This document shows positions 1 through 10,200 of a DNA stretch of 64,000 bases, piece after piece. The translations under genes were made by a program, and so were the position numbers. This stretch comes from Bacteroidales bacterium UBA3844 (GTDB taxonomy: Bacteria; Bacteroidota; Bacteroidia; Bacteroidales; Paludibacteraceae): NCBI GenBank assembly GCA_002392915.1, contig DGHQ01000025.1, positions 66,413-130,412 of the forward strand. Direction: 5' to 3'. Below the pieces are notes generated by a model. The model did no database searches, was not told the origin of the DNA, and worked only from the letters and a program-made list of their open reading frames with translations. Positions within the stretch are counted from its first letter, which is position 1. Each line of letters opens with the position of its first letter.

Positions 1-245
1 GTTCTAAGAACGGACGTGAATCAGCAAGTAAGAGACTTGGTGTAAAGCTTTTCGGTGGTCAGTTTGCAAAGGCAGGCAACATCATCGTACGTCAGAGAGG
101 TACAGTTCATCACCCAGGTGATAACGTAGGTATGGGTAGCGACCATACATTGTTCGCTTTGGTTGACGGAATCGTTGTATTCCGCAAGAAGAAAGATAAC
201 AAATCTTTCGTTTCTGTTGAGGCTAAAGCAGCAGTAGCTGAATAA
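1..245 (+). CDS. rpmA: 50S ribosomal protein bL27, 3' part
   Basis: This is the C-terminal part of ribosomal protein bL27, a late-assembling large-subunit protein near the peptidyl transferase centre. The open frame begins at base 3 and reads through the window edge, so the N-terminus is missing. The visible part starts within the conserved KNGRESASKRLG block and continues with GNIIVRQRGTxxHPGxNVGMGxDHTLFAL, which is diagnostic of L27. The stop is TAA at 243-245. In most bacteria rplU (L21) lies just upstream; it would be outside this window. A strong hairpin terminator follows directly, so transcription ends before murB. Confidence 0.97.
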   Translation, partial: SKNGRESASKRLGVKLFGGQFAKAGNIIVRQRGTVHHPGDNVGMGSDHTLFALVDGIVVFRKKKDNKSFVSVEAKAAVAE

Positions 246-277
246 CGAATTGTTTGTTCATAGCTTATAAATTTTGG

Positions 278-316
278 GGCATCTCACAAATTTATTTTGT
301 GAGGTGTCTTTTTTTA
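278..316 (+). terminator. Rho-independent terminator after rpmA
   Basis: An inverted repeat (GCATCTCACAAA paired with TTTGTGAGGTGTC) is followed by a run of seven T. It lies 33 bases after the rpmA stop codon. Confidence 0.85.
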
Positions 317-375
317 TTGTTTAGTTAAAAATTAAGAATTCCACGCTCAAATTAGGACAACGACAGTCAAAATTA

Positions 376-383
376 TATATTTG
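376..383 (+). promoter_or_regulatory. Putative Bacteroidota -7 promoter element for murB
   Basis: TATATTTG matches the Bacteroidota sigma-ABfr -7 consensus TAnnTTTG. It lies 25 bases before the murB ATG and after the rpmA terminator. Confidence 0.55.
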
Positions 384-408
384 TATACAATCAAAACATA
401 ACAAATAT

Positions 409-1446
409 ATGATCAGCATTAAAAAGAATTTTTCTCTTAAAAACTATAATACTTTCGGTCTTGACCAACGTTGCAGCGAATTTATCGAATACGACGATGT
501 GGCTGAACTTCAATCGTTTATCAAAGACGGAAATATTACCGGCAAACGGTTGTTCCAGCTTGGCAGCGGCAGCAACATCCTCCTTTGTAATGATTTCGAC
601 GGCACAATGATGCACTCTCAAATCAAAGGTATCGAGATAGTGTATGAGGATGCAGATTTCGTCGACGTGAAGGTAGGAGCCGGTGAGATCATGGACGACT
701 TCATCGCTTGGGCAGTGGAGAATGGCTATTGTGGTGCGGAAAACCTCTCTATTATCCCTGGCACTGTGGGTGCATCAGCCGTGCAGAACGTGGGAGCTTA
801 CGGTGTGGAGGCGAAAGACATCATCAAAGATGTGGAAATGATAAAAATTGAAGACGGTAGCATTCACGTCGAGCCAAATGAAAATCTTCATTTCGGATAC
901 CGTCAGAGCCGATTCAAAGAGGATTGGAAAGACAAGTTTATCGTCACTCACGTCACATACAGATTAAAGAAGCAACCAGACTTCAAACTTTCTTACGGTG
1001 GTCTTTCAAAAGAACTGGAAGGCAAAGAGATCAATTTGAATTCCATCCGTGAAACTATCATCAGCATAAGAAACAACAAGTTACCAGAGGTTGGCAAAGT
1101 GGGAAGTGCGGGCAGTTTCTTCAAGAACCCCATCGTCGACAGATCAATTTACGACGAGATATGCCGACGCGAGAAAGCCCTTGACGAATCCGGACTCGTC
1201 CCTAAATACGACATTTCCGAGACAGAGGTGAAGATTCCTGCCGGATGGATGATCGAGCGTTGCGGATGGAAGGGTCAAAGCCACAACGGAGCTGGCGTTT
1301 GGCACAAACAGGCACTCATCCTCGTCAACAATGGAAATGCGAAAAGCAGGGACATCATTGAATTAGCAAACACAATCCAAGTCGACGTATGGAGCAGATT
1401 CGGAATTAAGATTGAACCGGAAGTGATATATATCAACAATTTGTAA
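409..1446 (+). CDS. murB: UDP-N-acetylenolpyruvoylglucosamine reductase
   Basis: MurB reduces UDP-GlcNAc-enolpyruvate to UDP-MurNAc with NADPH and FAD, the second committed step of peptidoglycan precursor synthesis in the cytoplasm. The 345-residue protein shows the N-terminal YNTFGL motif, the FAD-binding GSGSNILL loop, the IPGTVGASAVQNVGAYG block, the YRQSRFK motif containing the substrate-binding Tyr and Arg, GSAGSFFKNP with the proton-donor Ser, and the C-terminal EPEV Glu. The split late domain and length fit type I MurB, the E. coli kind. The ATG at 409 follows a -7 promoter element and gives the expected N-terminus. The gene is monocistronic by context: a terminator lies upstream and a repeat-rich gap downstream. 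Confidence 0.97.
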   Translation: MISIKKNFSLKNYNTFGLDQRCSEFIEYDDVAELQSFIKDGNITGKRLFQLGSGSNILLCNDFDGTMMHSQIKGIEIVYEDADFVDVKVGAGEIMDDFIAWAVENGYCGAENLSIIPGTVGASAVQNVGAYGVEAKDIIKDVEMIKIEDGSIHVEPNENLHFGYRQSRFKEDWKDKFIVTHVTYRLKKQPDFKLSYGGLSKELEGKEINLNSIRETIISIRNNKLPEVGKVGSAGSFFKNPIVDRSIYDEICRREKALDESGLVPKYDISETEVKIPAGWMIERCGWKGQSHNGAGVWHKQALILVNNGNAKSRDIIELANTIQVDVWSRFGIKIEPEVIYINNL

Positions 1447-1484
1447 GTCAAGATTTGTAATCTGCGAATCATTATCCACTTTCG

Positions 1485-1632
1485 GATCGAAATCTAACCT
1501 TCTTTTCTCATAAAAAGATGAAGTCTTTCTCTGTAAACTTTTTCTCTCTGTGGTTTTATTAAATTTATGTGCTCGCCTTCGGCTCGCACGTGGGGATGGG
1601 GGGCAAGGGCGTTCCGCCCTTTGGAATCCTCA
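1485..1632 (-). repeat. Dispersed intergenic palindromic repeat, long copy 1
   Basis: Reading on the minus strand, this copy holds the core GAGGATT, a GGGCGGAACGCCC hairpin, a C-rich spacer, and the GTGCGAGCCGAAGGCGAGCAC hairpin. A roughly 80-base AT-rich tail follows, ending in GATTTCGATC. The tail and core are nearly identical to the copy at 31325-31483. The rest of the 370-base gap 1447-1816 holds only AT-rich sequence with a repeated TCACGTTA-type word and the terminator of the next gene. Confidence 0.8.
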
Positions 1633-1765
1633 TTTATGACACTCCAACTATCTTTTTAAATTCGTCGAATTCACGTTATGTTATCTAAATATTATGAAAA
1701 CATGTTGGTTTAGTCGAACTCACGTTATTTACCAATATGTAACGCCTACGGCATAATACAAAATT

Positions 1766-1792
1766 AGAGACGCCGCAATGCGACGTCTCTAC
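1766..1792 (-). terminator. Hairpin downstream of the secreted esterase gene
   Basis: TAGAGACG and CGTCTCTA form an inverted repeat 25 bases past the stop codon of the minus-strand gene at 1817. The T-tract that follows on the minus strand is weak (TAATTTTG), so the terminator call is moderate. Confidence 0.5.
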
Positions 1793-1816
1793 GATAGATG
1801 TATTTTCTGCAGTGAT

Positions 1817-3616
1817 TTATTTTCTCACCAACAATGTGTAATTCTTGCCTTTTGAATTTCTCAAAATATAGAATCCGCTCTTCAAAATGTTTTTATAAGA
1901 ATTCTGTGAGACGGTGATCTTCTTGACAAATCTGCCGGCTATATCATAAACAGAATAGTCTCCGTCAGGAATCAATCCGTTCTCAGCTGAGATATGCTCG
2001 GCACCAGTCGAGTTGACACATCTGAATGTGAAGCAGTCGATGTCTACCCAGTCTCCTGTGATTTCGACTTTCAGCACATGAGTTCCCTTAGTCAACTTGT
2101 TCAACTTAGTCTCCACAATTTCAAAAGTATTCCAGTCTCCTGTGTTTGGCACTTTCACAAATCCTCCAGGAGTACCGTCGTCGCCAGGGACAATAAAACT
2201 ATTATCCAAATAGAATGTGAATGCCGCACCATTTGCTCCGGATGCCACTTTCGACTCTACGATATACTCGTCTTCATACTGAATATCAACCGTATACTCA
2301 AGCCATTCGCCTGTCTGAGTGTAGCCGACAGCAGTCGCGCTCATATCCACTCCCTCATTACGCGTTGTTCCATTACGATTCTCCTCATCATTATCGTGGT
2401 ATGCGTTACCCTCACCACCATTGTCGAACTCCTCTGCTTCAATCTTTCCAGGAATCTTAAAAGGAACACCGTTGAACGGAGTCTGCGGCATGAAGATAGT
2501 CACCTCCTTCTTGGAAGTTGTATACTCCTTGTTGTTATTGTCGTAAGCCACAGCCCAAATAGTGTGTGTACCCTCCGACACATTATCCCATACGTACCTC
2601 GTCTCGCCGCTCACAAGTTTCTGTCCATCAGCATAGATTTCTATCGACTTGGTATTCTCGATCTCATTGTTGACAATAATTTCAACCTCTCCCGGCTCCG
2701 ACTCCTTATTGATAAAAGTTTCTATTTTGATGCCAGCCTGAGGTGTAGAGCTACCGTTCTTTTCCAAGATCTCAAGCATCTTCTCTGCGTATCTCTTACC
2801 CAAAAGTTTGTAGCCAGCCACAGTGAAATGATATTCGTCACCGGCAGCCTCACAACCTTCAGCGGAGATAACATACGAATTTGGAATCACACTCGGCACT
2901 TTTCTAATGACATTATTATGACCACTACATGGACCAGTGTAACGGACCTCACCAACAAGCAGAGGAATGTCAGCTCCGTTAAGACCAAGATCATCCAACA
3001 TATTCTGATAAACCTCCTTCAAATTGTTAGGCCAGTTTTGGTCTCCTGTATTTGTCTCACCCTGATGCACCAAAATACCCTTGATGACACCAACCTTCTG
3101 AGCCTCCTTAGCGACCTCAATAATACGTCCATAAGGATTGCTTCCATAAGATTTAGCATAATCCTGTAGCCAACTTGCAGCAGAGCTCAAATAACTCTGA
3201 TATTTAGTTTTACGGAAGGCATCAATACTAGCTCCACCAATAGCGACGTCGACAACCCCCACCTTTATGCTTGGATCAAGTTTTTCCACCAAAGTACGTC
3301 CGAAATAGTCTACAGGTCCGAAGCCACCATTATTCCAGTGGAAACAACGAGCCAATGGCGGAACAGCAGTATACTCACCGCATTTTTTTTTGCCACACTG
3401 AGAACAGTTGTCAGCAGTGTAGAACATTCTGAATCTCTCGTCGACTCCCTGTTTCTCACTGTCAGGCACAGTGGCATTACCCTCCATGTTCGACTGTCCC
3501 CAACATATATAAATATGATAATTAGGATCTGGTTCAGCCATAGCCAAAGAAGAAGCCCCTACCAAGCACAGAGAAAGAGCCATGCGTAAATAATGAAGTA
3601 AAAATGTGTGTTTCAT
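1817..3616 (-). CDS. Secreted SGNH carbohydrate acetylesterase with CBM6 and T9SS tail
   Basis: This is a predicted secreted esterase removing acetyl groups from carbohydrate. Residues 1-27 are a signal peptide. Residues about 33-285 are a sialate O-acetylesterase-type SGNH domain: the nucleophile Ser lies in GQSNMEG (about residue 42), the HQGETN block is near 185, and the catalytic Asp/His pair lies in DEYHFT near 262. A bacterial Ig-like linker follows (about 295-380), then a CBM6-like carbohydrate-binding module (about 388-520, starting KIEAEEFDNGG). The last about 60 residues (YDIAGRFVKKI...GFYIL) are a type A T9SS sorting domain, so the protein should be exported through the outer membrane and attached or released. 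Substrate is not deducible; plant hemicellulose or an acetylated glycan is plausible. It has its own promoter and is flanked by gaps. Confidence 0.85.
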   Translation of the reverse strand: MKHTFLLHYLRMALSLCLVGASSLAMAEPDPNYHIYICWGQSNMEGNATVPDSEKQGVDERFRMFYTADNCSQCGKKKCGEYTAVPPLARCFHWNNGGFGPVDYFGRTLVEKLDPSIKVGVVDVAIGGASIDAFRKTKYQSYLSSAASWLQDYAKSYGSNPYGRIIEVAKEAQKVGVIKGILVHQGETNTGDQNWPNNLKEVYQNMLDDLGLNGADIPLLVGEVRYTGPCSGHNNVIRKVPSVIPNSYVISAEGCEAAGDEYHFTVAGYKLLGKRYAEKMLEILEKNGSSTPQAGIKIETFINKESEPGEVEIIVNNEIENTKSIEIYADGQKLVSGETRYVWDNVSEGTHTIWAVAYDNNNKEYTTSKKEVTIFMPQTPFNGVPFKIPGKIEAEEFDNGGEGNAYHDNDEENRNGTTRNEGVDMSATAVGYTQTGEWLEYTVDIQYEDEYIVESKVASGANGAAFTFYLDNSFIVPGDDGTPGGFVKVPNTGDWNTFEIVETKLNKLTKGTHVLKVEITGDWVDIDCFTFRCVNSTGAEHISAENGLIPDGDYSVYDIAGRFVKKITVSQNSYKNILKSGFYILRNSKGKNYTLLVRK

Positions 3617-3641
3617 GTCATATAGTTTTATGAATATGCAA

Positions 3642-3649
3642 CAAATATA
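3642..3649 (-). promoter_or_regulatory. Putative -7 element for the esterase gene
   Basis: On the minus strand this reads TATATTTG, matching TAnnTTTG, 26 bases upstream of the ATG at 3616. Confidence 0.5.
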
Positions 3650-3796
3650 GAATACGAATCGCCAAATTACTTAAAAGACAAAAGAAAAAAAAGCAAAAGG
3701 GAAAAATGACACTCAAAATGGGAATTATAACATTGATAAAAGACGGTGGAAAGGGGATTTTTAGTGATTTAACTTTATTCAATCAGTTCAAATCGT

Positions 3797-3804
3797 TATT
3801 TTTG
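3797..3804 (+). promoter_or_regulatory. Putative -7 element for the membrane protein gene
   Basis: TATTTTTG matches TAnnTTTG and lies about 60 bases before the ATG at 3863. Confidence 0.5.
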
Positions 3805-3862
3805 CAATCGGTTTGCGGAGAAAAGAAAAACTTCGTCTACACTATGAGAAAATCAAAATTCT

Positions 3863-4570
3863 ATGAAATCCACTAATATAGTATCATACATAGGTCTGAC
3901 TATATTTACCGTCTACACCATCATCTATTGGATATCACCAAACATGGCAGATCTCGCTCTGTTCTTTTTGTTCTTGGTCACATTCGGTATTTTGGCTCTG
4001 TTCCTATTGGTAAGTTGCGGATATATACTCTACTCATGTATAAATGCTTTTTTGGATAAGGAAAACATACATTACAGAATATGTGCGATCTGGACAGCAT
4101 TACTGATCATATTTTGGATTGTCATTCCGAGTGGAGATTGTGATCCATATATACAGGAAGAGTATTATGAAGACCACAAAGAAGAGTTATGGGAAATGGC
4201 ATATCAGATTGATGATATATGCAAAAACAAAGTCACAAAATTCGCTCATATCTGGAAAGAGGATGATGAAAATCACTCAAGCAATAAGGATGGTCTGACA
4301 ACAGAAGAGATCAGACAGATTCAAAAAATCATTCAGACTATGGATTTTGAATCCGTCTCATATTCAGACAGTTTATGCAGTTTTGGATTCAGATACAAAG
4401 GTTTGGCTCTATATAGTTTCGAGTTGGGACTTTATGGATCAAAAATAGATGATGATTACACCCGTATAATATACAACGATTCAGTAGCCTTCCAATATGG
4501 TTGCGGAGCTATTGGGAATTGTTCATATCCGAACAAAGAAGAATACCTGCAGCAAAGGCAAAAGAAGTGA
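3863..4570 (+). CDS. Hypothetical membrane protein, 235 aa
   Basis: I do not recognise the family. The N-terminal half contains three likely membrane helices (about residues 5-25, 29-55 and 75-93) separated by short loops. From about residue 97 the protein is hydrophilic and acidic, starting with SGDCDPYIQEEYYEDHKEE, and would form a soluble domain of about 140 residues with cysteines near the C-terminus (CGAIGNC). A -7 promoter element lies 60 bases upstream, consistent with a single-gene transcript. The 213-base gap to purA is AT-rich with no clear hairpin. Confidence 0.75.
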   Translation: MKSTNIVSYIGLTIFTVYTIIYWISPNMADLALFFLFLVTFGILALFLLVSCGYILYSCINAFLDKENIHYRICAIWTALLIIFWIVIPSGDCDPYIQEEYYEDHKEELWEMAYQIDDICKNKVTKFAHIWKEDDENHSSNKDGLTTEEIRQIQKIIQTMDFESVSYSDSLCSFGFRYKGLALYSFELGLYGSKIDDDYTRIIYNDSVAFQYGCGAIGNCSYPNKEEYLQQRQKK

Positions 4571-4783
4571 TTTTCACAGATTTTACAGAGAGCAAACCAC
4601 AAAAGACGAAAAATCATCACGTCACGAAGATTTCAACACAAAGCCACCAAAAACGCTAAAAGTTGAGAATTAGCTTTGTCAGGTCAAAAAAAAATGCCAT
4701 ATTTACAACCGTTTTCTGCGTAGTAGTGAACATATTCCGTCTACGCCACATATAAAGAAATTGAATTACAATAAAATAACAGA

Positions 4784-6067
4784 ATGAAAGTAGATGTTTT
4801 ACTCGGTTTGCAATGGGGCGACGAGGGTAAAGGAAAAGTAGTAGACGTATTGACGCCAAACTATGATGTCGTAACACGCTTTCAAGGAGGTCCAAATGCA
4901 GGACACACACTTGAGTTTGAAGGCCAGAAATACGTGCTTAGATCAGTGCCATCAGGAATCTTCCAGGGAGGCAAGGTCAATGTCATCGGTAATGGCGTAG
5001 TGCTTGACCCCGCATTGTTCAAGCAGGAAATCGAGCAACTTGAGGCATCTGGTCACAATTTGACAGAACGCCTATACATATCTAAGAAGGCTCACCTTAT
5101 CCTTCCTACACACCGTCTTTTGGACAAGGCATACGAAATGGCCAAGGGTGCAGGAAAGATCGGAACTACAGGTAAGGGTATCGGCCCTACATACACAGAC
5201 AAAATTTCACGTAACGGTTTGAGAGTAGGTGATTTGCTTCACAACTTCGACGAGAAGTACGCAAAAGCTATCGCCCGTCATAAAGAGATTCTTTCTCACT
5301 ACGACTTTGATTACAAACAGGAATTCGAGACTATCGAGAAAGACTGGATGGAAGGAGTGAAGAAGTTGAGAGAGTTCATCTTCATCGACAGCGAATATTT
5401 CTTGAACGACACTTTGGAGGAGGGCAAGTCTATCCTTGCAGAGGGTGCACAGGGAACAATGCTTGACGTTGATTTCGGTTCATATCCATTCGTCACATCA
5501 TCAAACACTATCTGTGCTGGTGCATGTACAGGTCTTGGAATCGCGCCACGTAAGATCGGCGACGTGTATGGAATCTTCAAAGCATACTGCACACGTGTAG
5601 GTTCAGGTCCATTCCCAACAGAGTTGTTCGACGAGACAGGTAAGAAGATCCGTGATCTTGGTCACGAGTACGGAGCTGTCACAGGCCGTGAGAGAAGATG
5701 TGGTTGGATCGACCTTGTAGCGTTGAAATATGCAGTTATGATCAACGGTGTCACTAAGTTGATTATGATGAAGAGCGACGTGCTTGACGATTTCGACACA
5801 ATCAAGGCTTGCGTGGCATACAATATCAATGGTGAGGAGACTGACGAATTCCCATTTGATATCAAGGAGACTAACTTCACTCCAGTCTACAAAGAGTTCA
5901 AGGGTTGGAAGAAGGATATGACAAAGACAAAGAAAGTGTCTGAGTTCCCTGAGGAATACAACGACTATCTTGACTTCTTGGAAGATTACCTAGAGGTGCC
6001 TATCAAGATTGTTTCTGTCGGTCCAGACCGTGAGCAGACAATCGTACGCTACACAGCAGAAGATTAA
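4784..6067 (+). CDS. purA: Adenylosuccinate synthetase
   Basis: PurA joins IMP and aspartate using GTP to form adenylosuccinate, the first step from IMP to AMP. The 427-residue protein has the N-terminal GDEGKGKVVD glycine-rich loop with the catalytic Asp, GGPNAGHT with the catalytic His, TGKGIGPTYTDK, the AEGAQGTMLDVDFGSYPFVTSS block and TGRERRCGW. Length is the usual one for bacterial PurA. The ATG at 4784 gives a start directly at the conserved beta strand (DVLLGLQWGDEG). A strong terminator follows 18 bases after the stop. Confidence 0.98.
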   Translation: MKVDVLLGLQWGDEGKGKVVDVLTPNYDVVTRFQGGPNAGHTLEFEGQKYVLRSVPSGIFQGGKVNVIGNGVVLDPALFKQEIEQLEASGHNLTERLYISKKAHLILPTHRLLDKAYEMAKGAGKIGTTGKGIGPTYTDKISRNGLRVGDLLHNFDEKYAKAIARHKEILSHYDFDYKQEFETIEKDWMEGVKKLREFIFIDSEYFLNDTLEEGKSILAEGAQGTMLDVDFGSYPFVTSSNTICAGACTGLGIAPRKIGDVYGIFKAYCTRVGSGPFPTELFDETGKKIRDLGHEYGAVTGRERRCGWIDLVALKYAVMINGVTKLIMMKSDVLDDFDTIKACVAYNINGEETDEFPFDIKETNFTPVYKEFKGWKKDMTKTKKVSEFPEEYNDYLDFLEDYLEVPIKIVSVGPDREQTIVRYTAED

Positions 6068-6084
6068 CAATCAAGATATTATCA

Positions 6085-6120
6085 AAAAAGGTCGGATTTC
6101 TCCGACCTTTTGTTGTTTTT
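6085..6120 (+). terminator. Rho-independent terminator after purA
   Basis: AAAAGGTCGG and CCGACCTTTT form a stem around a TTTCT-type loop, followed by TGTTGTTTTT. Confidence 0.9.
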
Positions 6121-6129
6121 AAAAAAGCT

Positions 6130-6207
6130 GAGGATTGTTAAGGACCCATGTTTGATTAATATTGGCCCTAACCCACCCCCCATGTGCGAGTTCGCAAGAA
6201 CGAGCAA
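6130..6207 (+). repeat. Dispersed intergenic palindromic repeat, copy 2
   Basis: The copy begins GAGGATTGTTAAGG. Its first hairpin is replaced by CCCATGTTTGATT followed by AATATTGGCC, a variant shared with the copy at 31325. The second hairpin is TGCGAGTTCGCAAGAACGAGCA. It sits directly after the purA terminator. Confidence 0.75.
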
Positions 6208-6320
6208 GTTGGAAAACTCTTTTTGTTAAATTTTCCATCACTTTTCTTAATCTCCTATGTGCTTTGAGACTCTGTGGTTTATTTCTTTTGATCACCTTAT
6301 GTTCGCACCTCATCATTATC

Positions 6321-6881
6321 CTATTCCTCTTTTTCAGGAAAATCCTGTAAGAACCATTCCACACTTTTCCATTCACCATCATACTCAATTCTATATTCCA
6401 TCTCACGAGGGTAACTTTCCTCCTGTATGATTGATTGTAAATATTGATGGACAGGCTTGGGATCATTCACTTGCCAATACACATTCAATTCTCCATCACA
6501 TGTTTCTCTTGCCACAAAAAGAGCGTTGGGATGATCCGGATCCCCCTTGATGGCTAAACCGAGTTTTTCGACGTAGTCAAGCACGATATTTGATTCTTCA
6601 TGTGTAGGCATTCCATTTTGTGCCAAGTCTTTGTAATAGATGGTGAGAGAACACGTCCATCCAAACACATCCCTATTCTTGAAGTTCTTTAATGCACTGT
6701 TTACTACAATTATCGAAGGTTTGCCATCAGACTCACATTCCACAATAGAATAATAATCATCCGGAATTACAACCTTAACTTCTTTCATTCCGTCTGAACA
6801 CTTTTTCTTTTTCGCTTTTTTGCGATTCCATAGGAAAAAACAAAGGCAAAAAACAACGACAATAGTTATAACAAATCTCAT
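6321..6881 (-). CDS. Hypothetical membrane-anchored protein, 186 aa
   Basis: I do not recognise this protein. I prefer the internal ATG at 6881 because it begins a good membrane anchor (MRFVITIVVVFCLCFF, about residues 1-17) followed by a lysine-rich stop-transfer stretch; a longer frame would start at 6941 with a hydrophilic lead. The remaining about 155 residues are a mixed alpha/beta soluble domain with many acidic residues and a repeated W-containing pattern near the end (KSVEWFLQDFPE). It stands alone between repeat copies 2 and 3, downstream of the T9SS gene at 7267 on the same strand but separated by a 385-base gap. Confidence 0.65.
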   Translation of the reverse strand: MRFVITIVVVFCLCFFLWNRKKAKKKKCSDGMKEVKVVIPDDYYSIVECESDGKPSIIVVNSALKNFKNRDVFGWTCSLTIYYKDLAQNGMPTHEESNIVLDYVEKLGLAIKGDPDHPNALFVARETCDGELNVYWQVNDPKPVHQYLQSIIQEESYPREMEYRIEYDGEWKSVEWFLQDFPEKEE

Positions 6882-7154
6882 ATCTATACCTTTAATATTT
6901 TGTGAGACGCAAAATTTGGCAAATCCATCATTCAAATACAATGGAAAGCAAATATAATTCTAGCTGTGCTCTATTTACAACTGACATTTTCATTTTTTTT
7001 CGTCTGAAAGACGCTACCGAGCAAAGCGAGAGTAATTCGTGACAAAGTCTCGGGATGATGTGACGATGACACAAAAACTTTGCCTGAAATGCAATACCAT
7101 AAGCACTTCTTTTTTCATCTCTTTTCCTCAATCTCAAATGAGTCTCTTTCTATA
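6882..7154. other. Intergenic gap without a recognised gene
   Basis: This AT-rich stretch, together with the repeat copy up to 7217, separates the 6321 gene from the giant T9SS gene. It has a short word resembling the repeat family (CGAGCAAAGCGAG near 7019) but no supported gene. No clear terminator for the 7267 gene was seen. Confidence 0.4.
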
Positions 7155-7217
7155 TGTGCTCGTCTACGGCTCGCACCGGTGGGAGGGGCAAGAGTGTTCC
7201 GCCCTTTGCAATCCTCA
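7155..7217 (-). repeat. Dispersed intergenic palindromic repeat, copy 3
   Basis: On the plus strand it reads TGTGCTCGTCTACGGCTCGCAC, a GGTGGGAGGGG spacer, a degraded GTTCCGCCC hairpin arm and GCAATCCTCA. It is the inverse orientation of copies 2, 4 and 6. Confidence 0.75.
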
Positions 7218-7266
7218 TATACAATGACCTATTCATCTGTCATAAACTAGGACAAAATTACACCCC

Positions 7267-10200
7267 TTATCTAATCAAAGTGAAATGACCTGTATACACC
7301 TTGTCGAGATCATTGATATTGATTTCATACCAATAGTCTGTCGCCGGCATCTTACTTCCATTATAGACTCCATCCCAATCGGAATTGTCCCCTGCCTTGT
7401 ACGCAGCGAGTTGTTTACCCCAACGATCATAGATTATCACCTCTGCATCCGGATATCCTTCTGCCAAACCTTTAACCACAAACTTTTCATTTTGACCATC
7501 ACCATTTGGAGTTATGAAGTTTGGAATCTCAATGCCAGGCGTATTAACGACAAATGTCGTATCTGTCCGACATCCATAACTGTCTTCCACCATAAGTGTA
7601 TGGGTAGCATAAGAAAGTCCTGTTCGTAGATTATTCTCAACTTCCGGATCATCTGTTTTTCCATCTATGACATACTTATATGGTCCAGTATAGTTTGTTT
7701 CATCGAGCTGGATTTCAACCGTTTTGTATGTGACAGAATCTATCTGAGCCACAACTGGCAAATGAATAACCTCAACAGTTTTGGATTCTTCAGCCTCACA
7801 TAATCCTCTTGTCACGTGAAGTGTGAACTTTGCCAACTCTGGCTCTGGAACAAACGATAAAACAGGATCTGTAAATGTGGTTTGCGTATTTTCATATATC
7901 CACTCATATTCATCAGCTTTATACGAAGATGCGTCGAGAGTAAGAAGATCATTTTCACATATCTGAGAAGGTGCGTCAATGCTTCCTTCAAGCGGTTTGT
8001 GCACCTCAACAGGAATAAAGAATGGTATAGCAGCACAATACTGATTCTTTGCTATGACCTTGTATTGTTTAGTGATAGGAGCCTCTCCGGATCCGTCGTA
8101 CACCGGAATAATCATTGCACCTGTCATATTTCCAAACACTTCGCCGTCAGGATTATCACTCCAATCAAGATCCTCTACATATGCATTAGGTGTCACATCT
8201 ATCTTAACCGACGCCACACCATCTCCACAAACAGGAGTCGCAGTAGATAGTGTCAAATCAACTCCTGCATAGACAACCAACTCATTTCCATCAGCAATTT
8301 GTCCATCAAACCTACATCCTTCAGAGATCAAAGAAAACGAGTAAACGCCTCCATCTGTCGTTTTCGCTGGGTTTAGTTCCAACCTTTTTCCTGTCTGGTT
8401 TGGAATCACATTCCCGTCATGTTGCCACTCTATTGTAGTGTTGGAAGGGCCTTTTAGATCAAATATCTGAGCCCACCACTTCTCATTCTCACAAATTGCC
8501 AATGCTTCATTATTGGATTTAGCGCTAACACTCTTGTCGACAATCTTAAATGAGAATCTAGTAGGACACTCATTGACATATGAAATCGTGTAATTTCCAG
8601 CGCCAAGGGCCAATTCCGTCGCGCCTGAAGCCTCATCAGAGAATGATCCTGTACTAGTTTCAGTTCCAGACAAAGTATATGTGCCACCATTTTTATTGGC
8701 GACGTCGGACAAAACAACAGTCACCACACCTCCACAAGAGTTGAACGACAAATTGTTTGCTGAGATCATATCAGATAATTGCTGAGTATTGTCAGGCTCA
8801 GAAAACTTGATTTTTCCATCAAGACGGCCATCTCCCACAACAATTTCCTTAACCTTCTTCACCGCATTAGCTCCGTAGCATGCCGCACTCGACACCTCCA
8901 CCGTCACTTTCATCAAATCACCTGCATTGTTAAGGCCGGCAGAGCCAGTGTTGTAAGTTTTTGTTTTCGCCTTTGTATTATTTGAACTGTTTGTCCAAGA
9001 GTAAACAAGATCACTCTCAGCAAGTCCGCCGCCCAATGTAAGGTCAAGATCCAAATCCACAGCAACATTCGGGCAAGTTTTATCCGAGCCTATGATATCT
9101 GCTTTCAACTCATGGAACACAACATTAAGTTCTTCCTCTTCGGACGAGCAAGTTTGCTCATCTGCCTCACCTTTATTGATGACGTATGATCCAGTAACCA
9201 AATACTTGCCAGCCTCAGTAACGTCGGCAGTTGTAGGAGTACCGTCTTCATAATAACGGACTTCACAATCCTCAATGCTTATGTTGTACATCTCTTTCAA
9301 ATTCTGACTTTCTCCCAAACACTTAGGTGCAGTCTCAACCGTAGCTAGTTTAGGATTTGTGTAGACCGTCACAGTCAGAGCGACGGGAGCACTCTCTGCC
9401 GCCGGATTTGATTTCAAACGCTGACGTACATAGTACGTGTATTTCTTTGTTCTCTCTGTAGAAGATGCTTTCTGAATCGTTGGAGACAACTCAATCTGGC
9501 TAAACTCTTGAGAATCATCTATTGTTCCGTCTTCTTTACTATTATACCAAACCAACTTAAAGTCGGAAGCGGAATTTCCGCCAGCCACACCATTTGTTGT
9601 TGCCTCAAGTGTATCTTTCAACAATGGAGAATTCTCACACACTGAAAGATCCTTCACTGTTGGAGCTGGATATCCCGACACAATTATCGAAACCGGAACG
9701 AATTCACTTTCACAGCCAAGAGCGTTAACTTGCTTAATTTTGTACTTTTTTGTCAGATTTCCATTCAAGCCAACAACTTCAGCCGACGTTGGTGTTGCGT
9801 CAGCCTCATCTATCGGACCTGTCTCATCATCATTATACCAAACAATCTGGCAAGACGGTTCTCCTACAATAGCGTTTGGAGTTTGCTCAGTTGGCTTTAA
9901 AGCATTTCCTTTCTCCACCTCAGTCTTCAAATATGTGATCGGGCTTGCCAACGGTTCATCCACACTCTGCACTTCGACAACATATTCCGTCATATCTCCA
10001 CGGCAACCTGTCTTCTCGTCGTTCAGAGCATACCAGAATGATTTTGGGGATTCGCCCTGTGTCACGGCTCCGACTACCGGTTCTGAAATGGATTTTGCTC
10101 TCATTGAATCAGCGCCGTCGTACCAATCAAGTTTGAAGCCATCTATTGTTTTTATTGGTTCCGACGCGAGTGTTCCTTCGCAGAATTCATCTGGATTGAT

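Noticed and set aside
1994..3169. 391-codon open frame opposite the secreted esterase
   Set aside because: It is antisense to a gene with clear domain motifs and has a Ser/Leu/Ile-rich, unstructured composition; a shadow frame.
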